Shown: positions 21,316-31,968, numbered from the stretch's first letter. The stretch is DNA of 64,000 nucleotides from Prorocentrum cordatum (GCA_963575745.1 CAUYUJ010006557.1:855001-919000); one strand, 5' to 3'. The notes: a model not told the origin generated them from the letters alone. A program made the numbers and translations.

Positions 21316-22306
21316 CATTCTCGGCTCAAGTATCGGTCCTTCTGGATCGCGATCTTGTGGACTGGCATACCTGCTGACGCCTCAGGCTCTGGCTCATCAG
21401 CAGCAGGCTCTGGTTCGTCAGCAGCAGGCTCTGGTTCGTCAGCAGCAGCAGCAGGCCGCTTGCAAGCTGCTGATGGCTTCTTGCTCGGGCCATCAGGTGG
21501 TGTAGCAGCTGCTGGCCGCTTGAGAACCGGCGGCGCACGGTCATCATCATCATCATCACGTGGACGCGCGACTGCGGTCTTCAAGAAGTTGGCCTTGATC
21601 ATCTTCAGCTGCGCATCGTCCTCAGCATCGACTATGCCGTTCTCCAGCGGTGTCCCCATGTGCTCTATCATCCATTGCTTGCAGAGCTCGGCGTTGTCGA
21701 AGAACTTGGCGTTGATCTGGATGACGTGGGTGCCCTCGATGCTCAGCGTGCAGAGGTGGTCTCTGGGTTTGCCTTTCGGCGTGTCCCAGCGGAACTTCAT
21801 CTGCAACTGCAAGCCCTGCGGGGTCTCGGAACTCCAGCTCGACGGGTGCGACAAGCCTGCAGCTTTGGCCTTAGCTTTCGGCGTTGGGGCTCTGGCGTTG
21901 GTGCTGGTGCGTCGGGTGCGTCGGCGTGTAACTGATCCCACTTCTGAACGTGACAGTGCGCGCGCGCGTGCTCGGTGCCGTCGGCCCACACCCCAATCAT
22001 ACTGTGGAACGGCTTGGCGTTCGGAGGCGGCTTCATGTGGCTGGCCATCTCGACAGCTCCTCTCTCGCCTTTGGTGCGGTAAGCCATCCTGAGCTCGCCG
22101 TCCCACGCGTAGATGTAGTCATCGTCGTCGGCCGAGCTCGCACGACGCGCGGGCTGATCGCGCGCGCGTTGCGACCCTGCGGCCGACAAGCTATCCTGCG
22201 AATCCTCATCGATGGCCGTGGCATCCAAGGAGGCCTTGTCCTCGGGCGAGAGGCGAGTGAAGCCCAAGTTCGCGAACCAAGAGGCCCACGTTCTGCGCCT
22301 GGCGAT
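21316..22306 (-). CDS. Dinoflagellate-type protein exon with KRPAAA motifs, one frameshift
   Basis: From a cag acceptor near 22307 the frame reads RRTWASWFANLGFTRLSPED, then DDDDYIYAWDGELRMAYRT and MIGVWADGTEHARAHCHVQ. Near 21895 a one-base shift moves the frame to KAKAKAAGLSHPSSW, QLQMKFRWDTPKGKPRDHL and FFDNAELCKQWMIEHMG. The tail has VLKRPAAATPPDG, ACKRPAAA and three tandem AADEPEP units. KRPAAA-type basic motifs are frequent in dinoflagellate proteins. It is flanked by trinucleotide microsatellites on both sides. Function unknown. Confidence 0.5.
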
Positions 22307-22309
22307 CCT

Positions 22310-22611
22310 CCTCCTCCTCCTCCTTCTTCTCCTCTCCTCTCCTCTCCTCCTCCTCCTCCTCCTCCTCCTCCTCATCATCATCATCATCACCATCATTATC
22401 ATCAACATCATCATCATGATCATCATCATCATCGTCACCATCATCATCGTCATCATCATCATCATCATCATCTCTTCTCTTCCTCATTCTTCTCCTCCTA
22501 GCCTTCTCCTCCTCCACCTCTTCCTTCCTTCCTTCCTTCCTTCCTCCTCCTCTTCCTCCTTCTCCTCCTCCTCCTCTTCCTCCTCCTCCTCCTCCTCCCT
22601 TATCGCCTCTT
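22310..22611 (+). repeat. (CCT)n and (CAT)n microsatellites
   Basis: cct/tcc repeats (22310-22370), cat repeats (22372-22475), then cct/ttcc repeats (22480-22605). It separates two coding-like segments on the minus strand. Confidence 0.9.
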
Positions 22612-22794
22612 CTCTCTGCGAATGTGGTGGCCGACCGCGAAGATGCGAAGCATCATCGTGTCCACCCAGTCGTCGAGCTCCGCACTCGACAAGTGCAGCA
22701 CGTTGTCGACGGCAACACTCACCAGGGCGGCCCTCAAGGGCGGCTTCGAAAGCAACAGCAAGTTGTTGCACTTCTCGAGGTCCAGCAGAAAAGC
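22612..22794 (-). CDS. Probable exon of unknown dinoflagellate gene
   Basis: After a ctgcag acceptor (22795-22796) the frame reads AFLLDLEKCNNLLLLSKPPL, then AVDNVLHLSSAELDDWVDTM and MLRIFAVGHHIRREKRR before a TAA. Mixed, amphipathic composition supports coding. It lies between a ct dinucleotide tract and a cct tract. It could join the 21316-22306 exon. Confidence 0.45.
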
Positions 22795-22811
22795 CTGCAG
22801 AGCAGGGGGGT

Positions 22812-22813
22812 CA

Positions 22814-22878
<65 letters not shown>

Positions 22879-22898
22879 TCTCTTTCTCTCTCCTCACT
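22812..22898 (+). repeat. (CT)n microsatellite
   Basis: About 30 perfect ct dinucleotides followed by ttctct variants, within a presumed intron. Confidence 0.95.
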
Positions 22899-22974
22899 CC
22901 CTCCTCTCCTCTCTGACTTCCTTCCTTCTGCCTTCATCCTGGGACAGGGGTCTGAATACTTTATATACCCCGAA

Positions 22975-23188
22975 GAACCCTGTATTTCTTGATGGCATCC
23001 GAGTTCATCTGCGCCGACGGTTTCGAGGGGTACTGGAAGAAATTGGGTTCCGTGGCGTGCTTCTTGAATACATTCTCCAGCATCGACTGATCTTTACATT
23101 TCGGAGTGCATCTGCTCCCTGGCGGCGGACTCGGGCTGAAAGTCATGTCGCTGGCGACGGGGCGTCTTGAGCCTCCATGCCTGCGCAC
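22975..23188 (-). CDS. Possible exon of unknown gene
   Basis: The frame reads KCKDQSMLENVFKKHATEP, then NFFQYPSKPSAQMNSDAIKK and YRVLRG, followed by gtatataaag, which could be a 5' splice site. It lies just downstream (minus strand) of the (TAG)n block at 23198-23460. No family recognised. Confidence 0.35.
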
Positions 23189-23196
23189 CGCCCACC

Positions 23197-23197
<1 letters not shown>

Positions 23198-23247
<50 letters not shown>

Positions 23248-23271
23248 CTACTACGTAGTAGTAGTAGTAGT

Positions 23272-23321
<50 letters not shown>

Positions 23322-23405
23322 CTGTAGTAGTAGTAGTAGTAGTAGCTACGTAGTAGTAGTAGAAGTAGTAGTAGTAGTAGTAGTAGAAGTAGTAGTAGTA
23401 GTAGC

Positions 23406-23458
<53 letters not shown>

Positions 23459-23575
23459 TTTTGGAACACCATTCCCAAAACAATGCTTGCCGACAGAAGG
23501 AGGAGGAGGAGCTGAGGAGGCGAGAAGGAGGAGGAGGAGGAGGAGGAGGAGGAGGAGGATTGGTGATGATGTTAC
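23198..23575 (+). repeat. (TAG)n microsatellite with inverted centre, then (GGA)n
   Basis: tag triplets with one inversion (gtagtactactacgtag at 23238-23260) and cag interruptions to 23460, then gga repeats at 23500-23560. Poly-Ser, poly-Val and poly-Thr frames are artefacts. Confidence 0.92.
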
Positions 23576-23603
23576 GATGATGTATGATGATGTATATGCA
23601 GCG

Positions 23604-23720
23604 CAACGCTGGGAAGCCGGAGTTTTCCTGGGATGCCGGCGGTTTCCTGGGAGACCGGAGCCAGCGGCATCCCGCTGGGATGCCGGCGGGCAGCGGTCTC
23701 CCGCGGACGCCGGCGCAACC
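23604..23720 (+). repeat. Minisatellite related to 11795-11897, opposite orientation
   Basis: Units of the form ttttcctgggatgccggcgg and tttcctgggagaccgg. They are followed at 23722 by gcaaccgtaggg, the flank also found beside the copy at 11.8 kb. It sits at the 3' end of LINE-2. Confidence 0.65.
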
Positions 23721-23879
23721 GTAGGGCAAGGCGCTCTCCGAGCAGAAGGCAGCGCCACAAACGCCCCCCCCACAAGGTGTCTGGCACGCGAAGTCGAAGA
23801 CCCCGGCGTCGACGAAGGCAGGAGGCCCCCGACCAGGCCGACAAAAGATCACCGTGCAGCGTCCGCCATCGATGCCGCT

Positions 23880-26269
23880 CAGTCGCCCCCGCCACGGGCA
23901 CAAGATAATACTGCGCAGCCCAAGCGCGCGCCAGCAGCACCCGAGGGTCCAGCTGGAGGAACTCGTAGCGCAGCTCGGAGTCCCGCAGGAGCAGCAGAGG
24001 CCGCCGCCCCAAAGAACGCCGCAGATCCTCGCGCTCCGCAGCCACCAAGAGCCGACCCAAGTCGCCCATGAGGCATACGGCCAGGGCAGACGCGCCAGGG
24101 CCCAGGCGGCCCTCCGACGCCAGCACGTCCTGCATGGCGAAGGGCAACTGGCCGAACGAGGCCGCGAGCTCCATCTCCGCGCAGGAAGCCGAGCCTGACC
24201 GCCCGCAGCTCCGTCGCCGCGTCCGCCATCTGCAGGAGCTGGCGCACCACCTGGGCGGGCTGCGCCTTGTGCTGGTAGACGTCACCCACCGCGCCCCCAC
24301 GCGAGGCCCTCGCGCCAAGGGCCGAACGGCCAAGGCGCATGGCCGCGCCCCCCAGCGCCGCAAGGAAGGACTGCGCGGGCACAACGGACGCCGCGCCCGA
24401 GAGGAGCGCACCCAACACCTTGGAGCGGAAGACCTGGCGCACCACCTCGACCGAAACCTCCGACTTCCAGAAGCGCACCATGGCCGCGAAGCCCTTGGTG
24501 GCGGCTGCGATCCTCGCCTTGCCCTCGGGAGCCAGACACCCCCGGCAGTGCAGCAAGGGGCCGAGGTATCGAGCCGCCGTAGCACGATTGCCACGAACTC
24601 CCAGTTTGCCAGCAAAGAAGGCCCGCGTCTTGGACCTGCCCCCCTCGCCACGGAAGGCAAGCCACGCGCTGCTTGGCGACGTTCTGGCGAAAACCTCGAG
24701 GCTCGAGGAGGCGGTCGAATAGCAGGTCCGAGGCGATGTGGTTCTTGATCAACGCATCGTGGCACCAGGAGAAGAAGCGCTCGCAGAGGTCGCCCGCGAA
24801 CTTCGCGAGGTTCCGGTCCAGGACCGCATCCGTCACCACAGGCTTGACCACCAGCAGCTGCGCGCCGGGGCGCCCCAGGTCCTCCACAGCCCAGGCCGTC
24901 GACGCGGGGGAGAAGACCTCGAGGGGGTGGGAGGGGCCGATCGAGTCGCCAATGAGCACCTCCTGGCGAGCCCGCATGCGCAAGATGCCCTCGGCCGTCT
25001 CCATCTCGCAGCGGTAGTCGCGGGCCCTTTGCGCCGCGACAGGGTGGTCCACCCCGCGCGCCGCGCCGTGGAGGCCCTGCGCCATGTCCTCGATCGAGGG
25101 GCACTGGAAGGCCTTACTCAGGTCCTTGTAGCTCGTCAGGACCGAAAGCCCACAGTGCGCGGCCCTCTCCGCTGCCACGGCGGACGCACCACCAAGCCGC
25201 CGCGGCGGACACACCACGAAGCCTAAGTCGTTCGGAGACGCGCCGGGCCGCCCAGCACGCGCCGCCAGCATGGACACGCGAGCCTTGCCGACAGGGCACA
25301 TGACATAAATGATCTTGCCGATGTCCGCCGCCCTGGACTGTGACCAATCCAAGAGGGCCGCCTCGAAGAGCCGCGCAAGGGCGAGGCAATGCAGCAGGCG
25401 TGCCCTGAACGCCTGCATAGTGGGCGCCTCCGCACAGAAGCCGATGCCCTCGCCCCCGCTCGCCTCGGCGATCGGCGCCAAGCCAGCGCTGGAGCGGGCC
25501 GCGGCGGCGCCGCCCTCCGGGGCTGCATCTTCTTCCTGATCCGGACCTCGAGCTCCTCCAGGTCCGTCTCCGCCGCGCGCCAGGCGTCCAGCACCGAACG
25601 GCGCTGCGTCGCCGCAGGGCGGAGCTGCGCGAGGCGCGGCGTCGCGTCAGATCCGTCGCCGAGCGCCCGCCCTCGCACCCCCCCCGCATGAGCGGCTGCC
25701 TCCTCGACGCAGCAGTGTGCTCCAGGCGCGGCGTGGAGTGCGCCCGCCCCCCCGCGCCCGTCGCGCGCTCGCCCGGCAGGTGGGCGAGCCGCCACGCGGC
25801 TGCCGCGTCGCCAAGCCGCTCGGCCTCAGCCAGGGCCTCGCAACGCACCGCCCGCCGCCGCCGCCGCTGAGAGCGTTGTAGGGTGTGCAGCTTCCGCTTG
25901 GCCCCCCGCGGCTCCTTCTCGCGCTTCTCGATCTCCGCCTCCGTTGAGCCGGAGAGCTCCCCCTCGACGACGTGCCGACGGCGGACAGCGGCACGCTCGA
26001 GCAGAAGACGGCGCCGCTGCGCCGTTGTCTCCCCCATCTGCTTCGTGCTCCGCGCCTGGAGGCCAAAATGCGCAAGCCCCGCAGTGCGCAGCGCCGCCGC
26101 CAGCTCATCCCAGGCCGCGCCAGGGCTGTTCTCCTCGTCCAAGGGGGGCCGCTGCATGCACTCGCACGCGGCCTCGAGGTCGGTGAGGAAGCCCAGCTTG
26201 CCCTTCTGCATCTGCAGGGCCTGCATGCAAGCGTCGAGGTCCCACCGCTCGCGCTCCGCCCGCGGAGGA
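23880..26269 (-). pseudogene. LINE-2 reverse transcriptase and downstream region
   Basis: After a basic helical linker (ERAAVRRRHVVEGELSGSTE) the RT shows TSYKDLSKAFQCPS near 25130 (first catalytic Asp), then GILRMRARQEVLIGDSIGPS. KFAGDL near 24800 stands where FADD/YADD is expected; the first Asp of the pair is Gly. HDALIKNHIASDLLFDRLL and GFRQNVAKQRV follow. The post-RT part (RFWKSEVSVEVVRQVFRSKV) is in another frame. At least two frameshifts. Confidence 0.75.
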
Positions 26270-27086
26270 AGCTCAGGGTGGACGGGCTGCGCAAAGACCG
26301 TGGCGCCCAGCGGAGCGTGGTCGCGCCTGCCACGTGCTCGGATAGCCTGCAGGCGATCCCCCACGGCGTAGAGCGGGCGGCACCTGTCGACGCACTCGAG
26401 GAGCGCGCGAGGCAGAGCCACCACATCAGGGCAGTACCTGGCTCCAGTGGGGCCCGAGAACGTGTAGCCCTCGTAGAACGTGTTGGCCGAGGCCAGGTCC
26501 CAGTCCTCGCACAGCTGCCTCCAGGCCGTCCCACTCTCGTGCTCCAGAGCGGGCTCGACCTGACCGATGACCTCCAACCACGGGGAGAAGGCCCCCGCCT
26601 CGTACCTCACCAATCCTAAACCGTCATTGGGATCGGCGCACAGCAACGGCGTACACCGCGTCGGGCAGTCCATGAGGCAGCGCTGCGTCCAGGTGAAGGG
26701 CGCCTCCGCCGCCTGTCGATGTGCCATTGCCCCCCGAACAGGGAAATAGAGAGCCAGCACCAGGATGTCCAGCGCGCCCCTTCTAACGCGGGCGCCTCTG
26801 CCACGACCCCGCAACGCGGGAGACGGCGTCAATAACCCCAGCACCTTGAAGCCCTTCTGGAGAATATGGAGACCCCACAAGTTTTGGTGGTGTGCCCACC
26901 ACGGCCCCATCCCCAGTGCAGCGCGTCATGCATCGGCAGCAACTGCCTCGAAGCGTCGGGGCCTCCACGCCAGCGGAGCTGCGTGCCCTGCAGCGCCACC
27001 ACGTCGTGTGCGCCAAGGGCGGTGCTGATCTCCTCCGCCCGCAGCTTCCTGCACAAGGACAATGGGTTGTAGGAGACCAGTCGCAT
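26270..27086 (-). pseudogene. LINE-2 endonuclease domain (EEP superfamily)
   Basis: It opens with MRLVSYNPLSLCRKLRAEEI and AHDVVALQGTQLRWRGG, the first strands of an EEP nuclease; the usual QE pair reads QG. After a frame change near 26880, ARVRRGALDILVLALYFPV, SANTFYEGYTFSGPTGARY and RGRRDHAPLGATVF follow; SDH-like RDHAP carries the expected His. In LINEs this domain nicks target DNA. The QE change argues against activity. Confidence 0.75.
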
Positions 27087-27560
27087 TCAGCTGGATTTTC
27101 CGCGGCCCTAAGCACCCTTAGGGCCACCGACAATTTTGCAGCTCAGCCACCTCTGCGCCGCAGCAAGCGCGGCCCTCCGCAGAGGGCGCCAGCCTCAGCG
27201 CACCAGGGGCCCCGAGCAGGCACAAGGGGGCGACAGCATCGCGTGGCCCGACCTGCGAAGAACCGCGGGCGCGTGGCGCCGCGGCCCACCAGGCATTGAG
27301 CAAATGGCGACGCTGGGCGAAGGGTAGAGGTATGGGTACCTTTTCCTCCTCTGAATGGGAGTCTTTTCTTCCCTCGGGCAGCGGCCGCGCCAAGGTCACA
27401 GCAGCGCCATGCAGGCAAGCTGGCCACATCGGTTCGTCGGAGTACCGGCAGTGGTACGAGGGAGCCGGGTCCTGGACACCCCAGGGCTTTCCGCAGGACC
27501 AGCTCTTAATCCTGAGAATTTTTGTTGGCGGACGGGGGGGGGGGGCCAAGGAGGGCCCCG
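27087..27560. other. No gene recognised upstream of LINE-2
   Basis: A minus-strand open frame covers most of it (YHCRYSDEPMWPACLHGAA and similar) and may be residual LINE-2 5' sequence. No zinc or coiled-coil motif is visible. Confidence 0.35.
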
Positions 27561-27570
27561 AAAAGGGCGA

Positions 27571-27747
27571 TACAGTCAACCCGCAGAGTAACGATGCGCG
27601 ATAAGGATGCAAGGCCCTTGGACGCCCATCTCGAAGCGTTTCGAGCGGGGCGCGGCCAACGAACGTGTCCAAGGATGGACCCAGGAAGCAAGGATGCAAG
27701 GGTACCCTTGGGAGGGATGCCTATCCTTACTCTGCGGGTCGACTGTA
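27571..27747. mobile_element. Small inverted-repeat element, 177 bp
   Basis: Left end tacagtcaacccgcagagtaa (27571-27591) matches the reverse complement of the right end (27727-27747) with one mismatch in 21. The interior is unique and non-coding. No clear target duplication. Miniature inverted-repeat transposon is the simplest reading; a second copy was not seen in the window. Confidence 0.5.
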
Positions 27748-28189
27748 GACCTCGTGGCCCGCTCCTCTCATAGCCTGTCTGCTCCATGGCGACGGGGCCG
27801 AGTCGGAAAGGACCAGTCGGGACCGACATCGGTTCGACATCGATCGGATCGACGCAAGGTGGTTGTCGGGTCATGACTGAGGCCTCTGGCGGCCGTTCGG
27901 GACCCGAGGCGAAGGGAACCTTCAAGAACTAGCGACAGGTACCTCCCCTAGAGACCTCCCGATTGTGGTCCGAGTAGATCGGGTCAGAAGATCGCGTAGC
28001 ATCGCCGATGCATCGGCGACGTCGGCGCGGAGAAAATCGGGCTCCACGTCGACACGCACGACCGGCCCCCGACAAGCGGTCCCACTCTCGACCCCAAAAA
28101 GGTGGCTGCGCTGCAGGGCGCAGTCACGCTCGCGCAGAGAAGCGATGACGGGGCCGAAGTTGGGAGGCCTGCGTCCCTCCTGAGAGCGG

Positions 28190-28335
28190 AATCGATACAG
28201 TCATCGCCCTGACCTAAGAAACGATACATAAGGAACGAAGCCCCTTTTTGTCCAAGGAAGAACGCATAAGGAACGATAAACAATACATAACGCATAAGGA
28301 ACGATAGACAACGCTTACAACCCCTGAGGAACGAC
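28190..28335 (+). repeat. Short direct repeats cataaggaacgata
   Basis: Four to five copies of ataaggaacga spaced 14-35 bases. The rest of 27748-28800 shows no gene; 28003-28018 is the perfect palindrome cgccgatgcatcggcg. Confidence 0.6.
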
Positions 28336-28800
28336 CGAGCCCCTATTGAAACATAGGTGTTCCTTATTCAAGCCGCTCACTGCATGTCGGATCGGCAAGC
28401 GGAATGAATCGGATCAGCGGAAATCGGAAGCGAAATCGGGAGAAGTCGAATCGACCGAGATCGGTAGGCCAGCAAGGCTTCCATTGAGAAATCTGAGTCC
28501 AGATCGGAATCCCAATAAAGCATTTCTCAAACAACGGGCGTTATGCGGGGGGGCAGGGGGGCATAACGTAACGCCCCCGCCCCCCACTGTGATAGACTGT
28601 GGTGCCAGACGCACTGCGGCAGTGTCCAGGACGCACTTGAGGGGGGAGCGTTACGTTGTGGAGTGGGCAAGGGGGGAAAAAAGGGTGGGGGCATAACGCG
28701 CGTCATGGCCTAAGACGAATCGACTCAATATCGGAAACCACCGAAATCTGATCGAACCGAGCTGGAGCAATTTCGAAACGAGCCCTGCCCTCCTCCTCGT

Positions 28801-29239
28801 GACCGAAAAAGGGGTCCAGCTGAGCGGGGGTGGTGCAGTAGATGTAGGGCAATTGTATTGTAAATGTATTGCGCCAGAGAATTGTATTACATTGTGTTGC
28901 AACTAATGCATCGCACGCGAAGATCCAGCAGTACGTTTGTGCATCGGGATGTATTGCACGCCCCAAATCGAAGGCAACTCCACAAATCTATTGCACCACA
29001 TCTATAGCGCGGGCGCGGCCGCAAGAAATCCTCGCACAATAACCCAAACCTGAAAACCCGCCCGCGAGACGCACCTGAAGAGGAAACCCGGAGCACCCTG
29101 AATGCAGCATCTTCTCTTCGACGGCTGCGGGAAGCCGCCACGCAGCGCGCGGAGCGAAGACACCCAGGGTACCCAGACGAAAAGCATGTGGTATCTTGTT
29201 GCGCGCCCCCACTGTATTGCACCACCCCCTCGTAGCTGG
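28801..29239. mobile_element. MITE family B, copy 1, with about 200-bp insertion
   Basis: The left end (aaaaaggggtccagc, then gggggtggtgcagtagatg) and the right end (tattgcaccaccccct, cgtagctgg) are inverted repeats. The AT-rich centre (gggcaattgtattg, tgtattgcacgccccaaat) matches copy 2 at 36824-37057. Copy 1 carries about 200 extra GC-rich bases (about 29003-29213) before its right end. The right end runs straight into a gga microsatellite. Confidence 0.65.
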
Positions 29240-29568
29240 AGAAGGAAGAGGAGGAGAAAGAGGAGGAGAAAGAGGAAGAGTAGTCGGAGGCGGAGGAGGA
29301 GGAGGAGAAAGAGGAGGAGAACGAGGAGGAGGAGGAGGAGGAGGCGGAGGAGGAGGAGAAGGAGGAGGCGGAAGAGGAGGTAGAGAAAGAGGAGGAAAAG
29401 GAAGACGAGGAGGCGGAGGAGAAAAAGGAGGAGGAGGACGAGCAGGAGGAGGAGGAGACGGAGGAGGAGGAGGCGGATAAGGCGGAGGAAGAGGAGGAGG
29501 AGGAGGCGGAGGAGGCGGAGGAGGAGGAGGAGGCGGAGGACGAGGAGGAGGAGGCCAACGACGAATAA
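29232..29568 (+). repeat. (GGA)n/(GGC)n microsatellite
   Basis: Imperfect gga, gag and gcg triplets over 330 bases. All six frames open as poly-Arg/Glu/Gly or poly-Ser/Pro; not coding. Confidence 0.92.
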
Positions 29569-29679
29569 GCCGGGGGAGCCACGCAGCCTGCGGCCACGGG
29601 TTCGGCATCGGGGCGGCCTCCGGGCCCCTTGCGCGCGCGCGCGCCTCTTCGGACTCCCGAAATGGGTACGGTAAGTTTA

Positions 29680-29831
29680 GGTCGGGCGTGTCCTCGTACA
29701 GGCGGATTTTGGACGAAAAATACAAGATACCCCAAAAAACTAAAAAAAGACAAAAAATACTCAAAACACTGTCCCCAGACTATGTTTTGACTATTTTTGA
29801 ATATTCCTCCTGTAGAAGGACAGGCCCGACT
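29680..29831. mobile_element. MITE family A, copy 1
   Basis: Ends gtcgggcgtgtcctcgtacagg and the reverse complement of cctgtagaaggacaggcccgac form about 22-bp terminal inverted repeats. The AT-rich interior includes ggacgaaaaatacaag and ttttgactatttttgaatat. Copy 2 is at 43168-43338. Both copies are preceded by taag.ttag and followed by ttaacgg/ttacgg, so TTA may be the target duplication. Confidence 0.75.
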
Positions 29832-30019
29832 TAACGGTAGATTCGCGTCGTGCCAACCTTGGCGTTGGTTTCTGACACCGCGCTGGATCGCTCAACCTTG
29901 AATGATCGGCTCTTTCCAGAACGTTGAATCGTTCGACAAATCGATTCTGGGTCGCCAGCGGCGTTCAACGCTGAACGCCTGCGGCGGAATCGCCGCCAGT
30001 CGGTGATGCGAACCTACCG

Positions 30020-30180
30020 TGCAGTAGGAGCTCGACCACAAGAAGCCTTCCACAAGATCACAAGAAACCAAACCCTGAGACCCCAGGACGGCCTCGATTT
30101 GCAGTGTGGGAACGTCACGCTCTCCAGAGCAGAACCATCGAAACCCAAGAAACCATCGAACCCTCGAAGCAAGCATAATG
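30020..30180 (+). repeat. Dispersed repeat, copy 2 (partner at 9795-9955)
   Basis: Contains caccaagac-like, agaccccaggacggcctcga and gagcagaaccatcgaaaccc in the same order as at 9.8 kb. Around it, 29832-31400 contains no recognised gene; open frames there are short and overlapping. Confidence 0.55.
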
Positions 30181-30189
30181 TTTCTTGGC

Positions 30190-31400
30190 ACGGGCTTCCA
30201 CTGTATCGAAAAAGGGGTGCGATGCCCAACAGCAAATGTTGTCCACAACCGACAGCGGCCACTCTTAGGCAGGCGGCCTCCTGTCTCAAGTGGACAAAGA
30301 CCGCGGCGACGCCGGTAGCGAGCCCTGTCCAAAATGAACGTGCAGTTTCGCGCGGCGTCGGCACGCGCAAAGTTCCTTGACACCACGTCGATCATTCAGC
30401 CTTGAACCTGGAACTCCATCGGGTCCAGTGGCGTCACCGCGTCACTCGGTGCTTCCGCGTCGCAGAATTGAACCCTGAACGCCTTTGCTGGCGTCGCCGA
30501 CGGGCCAACGCCGCTTACAGTCGGAATGATTGGACAGGACACCCGAGAGGACACAAGACTCTTCCGACGGCAATGTGGCCCCAGAACACCAGATGACATG
30601 CGGTTTGCACAGGTCCGGATCGATAGGACACAAGGGCACCCTCGATCTGGCATGGTCGACCTACCAGTCAGGGCCGCAGGAACATGGAAAGCGACAACAA
30701 CACCACCAGGGACCACCAGCTGGAGGAGCCAGGGGAGGCCCCCCTGGTGGTGTGGCTCGCCCCTCCCGCCCGAGACATCCCCTATCCCCAGCTCGAGGCC
30801 TCGTGGACCTCCTCGCTGGAGGTGGCCCCCCTGGTTTTGGTGGTGTCGCTTCTCCTTCCCCCGACGACTGTATCCATTTCTGGACGAGCGCACTCACGAC
30901 TCGCAAAGTGGCTACTCGCAATGGCCTGGATCCGCCGCGAGGGACTTGCGATACACCACCTAGAGGACGAAGACCTATTTCTGTCGGACACTTGCGAATA
31001 GACACTTCGCGAGTATCGGGCCGGGCAAAAGGGGGGGATAGCAAAGGAGGGGTTTGAGAATCAGCTCACGTAGCTGACTTTCCCGGCATCTCCCGGCGCC
31101 GGAGGCGGCCACGCATACCGAGGAATGGGCCCCTCGGTGGGGCCGAAACCAGCTGCACGCAGCAGATTTCGTAACCCCCCCTTTCCCAATCCCCCCCCTT
31201 TCGTCCGGCCCGAGAGTAGTGGACCGCGCCCGGTGACTTCCGATCGTCCCGAGCCTCGCGCTCCGCGGCCAGGGCGCGGAAGTCCACGCCTTCCGACATG
31301 GGGAGCCCGGGCGGGGGGGGAGCCCTGGGCGCGGCTCTCCGCGCCCGCGGCGCGCTTGGGCCGAGGCTGGGAACGGACCCTCCTCCACCGTGCTTGCTGA
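30190..31400. other. No gene recognised
   Basis: Moderate-GC DNA with overlapping short frames. 30880-30990 resembles 37890-37990 loosely (both contain ctcgcaa.... cctgg.tccgccgcg), suggesting another old dispersed repeat. A minus-strand stretch near 31300-31240 (DFRALAAEREARDDRKSPG) looks mildly coding but is unsupported. Confidence 0.4.
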
Positions 31401-31559
31401 CGTGTGGCTTCCGCCCCTGCCGAGTCCACCCTCCTCCTGCTGACGCTCCCTCTCCTGGCCCCTCCGGTCTCATCCCTCTCCGCCGCTCCCTTGCACGCTC
31501 CCCCTCCGGTCTCGTCCATGACCCCCCGTCTCCTCCGCCTTCTCCTTCTGATCCTTCTG

Positions 31560-31907
31560 CTTGTCATACTTAATCATCACGGTCACGATCATGATCATCA
31601 CGATCATCATCAGCAGCATGATCATCAGCATCATCATCAGCAACATCAACAACATCATCATCATCCCCAACCATATCATCAATATCTTCATCGCCAGCAT
31701 CATCACCATGATATTCATAACACCATGGTCATCACCATCATACTCAGTTACATCAGCATCACCATCATCGCCACCATCATAATCAGCATTATCATCATCT
31801 GCAGCATCAGCATCATTGTCAGCATTATCATCATCATAATCATAATCCTCATCATCGACATCATCATCATCATCAAAACCATCATCATCATAATCATCAT
31901 CATCCTG

Positions 31908-31968
<61 letters not shown>

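Larger units (their letters stand above)
23740..27086 (-). mobile_element. LINE-2: decayed non-LTR retrotransposon
   Basis: Minus-strand order: endonuclease from an ATG at 27086, linker, reverse transcriptase and a post-RT region. The 5' side (27087-27600) has coding-like frames such as AWWAAAPRARGSSQVGPRD but no recognised ORF1. It differs in sequence from LINE-1, so it is a separate family. Frameshifts are fewer than in LINE-1. The 3' end is near the minisatellite at 23604-23720; no poly-A tail or target duplication was found. Confidence 0.8.

Noticed and set aside
31240-31298. Possible fourth exon of the coiled-coil gene (PPPPGLPMSEGVDFRAL)
   Set aside because: It lacks the motifs I would expect next in that family, and no splice-edge repeat matches.
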